Shown one piece after another: positions 12,000 through 13,279 of a stretch of DNA of 13,279 bases. The stretch's first letter is position 1. Every line of letters starts with the position of its first letter. The stretch spans positions 1 to 13,279 of the forward strand of contig VBAO01000144.1 of the NCBI GenBank assembly GCA_005883865.1. The letters run 5' to 3'. This stretch comes from Candidatus Segetimicrobium genomatis (lineage in GTDB: Bacteria; Sysuimicrobiota; Sysuimicrobiia; Sysuimicrobiales; Segetimicrobiaceae). The notes under the pieces were generated by a model. That model was not told the origin of the DNA. It saw only the letters and a program-made list of their open reading frames with translations, and did no database searches. The position numbers and the translations under genes are program-made.

Positions 12000-13279
12000 C
12001 GCCGCGCGGGCCAGGCCGCTCGCGCCCCGGCGGACGAAGATCGTCGCGACGATCGGGCCGGCCAGCGCGAGCGAGCGGGTGCTCCGTCAGCTCCTCGCGG
12101 CCGGCATGGATGTCGCCCGGCTCAACTTCTCCCACGGCACCCGCGCACAACACGGTGACACAATCCGGCTGTTGAGGAAGCTCGCCGGGGAGACCGGGGC
12201 TTCCCTGGGGATTCTCCAGGACCTGCAGGGCCCGAAGATCCGCATCGGGCGGCTCGCCGCCCCGATCCGGCTCCTGGAGGGCGCCGAGGTCGTGCTCACG
12301 ACCCGCCGAGTCCTGGGCGGGGACGGCCGGATCCCGATCCCGTTCCCCGGCCTCCCGCGCATGGTACGGCCGGGCGGGCGCATCCTGCTCCGAGACGGCA
12401 GCGTCGAACTCCAGGTGATCGAACGCCGGGCACGCGAGATCCGCTGCCGGGTCGTGCGCGGGGGCGTGGTGGGCGAGCATCAGGGGGTGAACCTCCCCGG
12501 CGCCCGGCTCAGGACCCACTCGCTCACGGCCAAGGACGCCGCCGATCTCAGATTCGGCCTCAGGTGCGGGGTCGATTATGTGGCCCTCAGCTTCGTGTGC
12601 AGCGCCGGCGATCTCCGCCACGCGCGGAGAACCGTGCGCCGCCTCGGAGGACGCGTGCCCATCGTGGCCAAGCTGGAGAAGGCCGAGGCGATCGCCCACC
12701 TGGACGACATCATCGCGGAGGCCGACGGCGTGATGGTCGCCCGCGGCGACCTCGGGGTCGAACTGCCTCCGGAACAGGTCCCCCTGATCCAGAAGCGGAT
12801 CATCCGCCTCGCGAACGACAAGGGGGTCCCCGTCATCACCGCCACCCAGATGCTCGAGTCCATGGTGCGTCAGGAGCGGCCGACCCGGGCGGAGACCTCG
12901 GACGTCGCCAACGCGATCCTGGACGGCACCGACGCGGTCATGCTGTCGGAGGAAACCGCCATTGGGCGGTACCCCGTGGAAACCGTGCAGATGATGGCGC
13001 GGATCGCCCGGGCGGTCGAATCCGGAGCCCGGCCCCCGGTGGAGCGCCGCCATGTGACCCTCGGCCGTCGGGGGTTCGCCTACGCGATCGCGGCCGCCGC
13101 CCGGACGCTCGTGGCGGACCTCCGGCTCGACCTGATCGTGGCCCTGACGACGACCGGCCGGACCGCGCGGATCCTTTCCCAGCTGCGCCCGCCGGCGCTG
13201 GTGCTGGCGTGCACGGAGGACGAGGGGCTGGCGCGCCGCCTGGCCCTGTACTGGGGGGTGCGCCCGTTCGTCACCCGGT
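11986..13279 (+). CDS. pyk: Pyruvate kinase (3' end outside window)
   Basis: There are 431 codons in the window and no stop; the right edge cuts the C-terminal domain. Pyruvate kinase makes pyruvate and ATP from phosphoenolpyruvate and ADP in the cytosol, the last step of glycolysis. RRTKIVATIGPAS (about residues 15-27) opens the barrel. VARLNFSHG (43-51) holds the active-site Arg45 and Asn47, and ILQDLQGPKIRIG (76-88) leads into the B domain. LTAKDAADLRFGL (180-192), AKLEKAEA (catalytic Lys229, metal ligand Glu231), ARGDLGVELP (metal ligand Asp255) and TATQMLESM (Thr287) complete the catalytic set. The start is GTG 11986: GGAGGGAGGGGG (11967-11978) lies 7 nt upstream, no in-frame ATG is available, and about 14 residues precede the first conserved strand. 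A 13-codon frame overlaps the start. It is divergent from the thiamine-binding protein gene. Confidence 0.95.
   Translation, partial: MPGSDAARARPLAPRRTKIVATIGPASASERVLRQLLAAGMDVARLNFSHGTRAQHGDTIRLLRKLAGETGASLGILQDLQGPKIRIGRLAAPIRLLEGAEVVLTTRRVLGGDGRIPIPFPGLPRMVRPGGRILLRDGSVELQVIERRAREIRCRVVRGGVVGEHQGVNLPGARLRTHSLTAKDAADLRFGLRCGVDYVALSFVCSAGDLRHARRTVRRLGGRVPIVAKLEKAEAIAHLDDIIAEADGVMVARGDLGVELPPEQVPLIQKRIIRLANDKGVPVITATQMLESMVRQERPTRAETSDVANAILDGTDAVMLSEETAIGRYPVETVQMMARIARAVESGARPPVERRHVTLGRRGFAYAIAAAARTLVADLRLDLIVALTTTGRTARILSQLRPPALVLACTEDEGLARRLALYWGVRPFVTR

Noticed and set aside
11794..13053. Minus-strand extension of the thiamine-binding protein frame by 420 codons
   Set aside because: It is antisense to pyruvate kinase. 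The GTG at 11793 has a proper ribosome binding site and the family is about 100 residues long.
1..13279. CRISPR arrays, insertion sequences, integrases, toxin-antitoxin pairs, rRNA
   Set aside because: I looked for regularly spaced repeats, transposase motifs, terminal inverted repeats and rRNA-like stretches and found none.

Overview
The window is high-GC bacterial DNA, roughly 70% in the gene-dense parts by eye. It has short intergenic gaps, frequent GTG/TTG starts and strong GGAGG-type ribosome binding sites. A UgtP/MGDG-synthase-like glycosyltransferase, a YegS/DgkB-like lipid kinase and a YkoP-like protein give it a Gram-positive/Terrabacteria flavour. A soil or sediment lineage is plausible, but the sequence alone does not allow a taxonomic call.

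Layout, left to right. (1) 1-355: 3' end of an ABC-transporter solute-binding protein gene (+), closed by a clear intrinsic terminator. (2) 658-2217: a stand-alone FAD-dependent oxidoreductase of the phytoene-desaturase/PYROXD2 type (+). (3) 2218-3143: a lower-GC patch (about 53% by hand count over 2701-2940) with one exported protein of unknown function (+). It abuts the 3' end of a tRNA-Thr(CGT) gene on the minus strand. (4) 3285-5207 (-): a gamma-glutamyltransferase-like Ntn hydrolase that starts at GTG, followed by a 50-residue two-helix membrane protein. (5) 5342-9457 (+): a near-consensus sigma-70 promoter drives four tightly packed genes: lipid/diacylglycerol kinase, UgtP-like glycosyltransferase, MFS transporter and NodB-type deacetylase. 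(6) 9467-10735 (-): an ArsR-type repressor and two SRPBCC/AHSA1 proteins, one broken by a single-base frameshift. The repressor gene has a near-consensus promoter and a 16-bp palindrome centred on its start codon, which predicts a leaderless, autoregulated transcript. (7) 10869-11793 (-): an MTH1187-type thiamine-binding protein coupled to a YkoP-like protein. (8) 11986 to the right edge (+): pyruvate kinase, cut by the window end and divergent from (7).

The most coherent functional unit is region 5. The kinase and the glycosyltransferase both belong to families that use diacylglycerol. A glycolipid glycosyltransferase next to an MFS protein recalls the ypfP-ltaA pair of Staphylococcus aureus, in which the MFS protein flips the glycolipid. 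I therefore read region 5 as a candidate glycolipid synthesis, export and modification operon. No wholly new system is evident. The best leads are this operon, the GGT-like enzyme without the usual gamma-glutamyl-binding residues, and the leaderless arsR control region.
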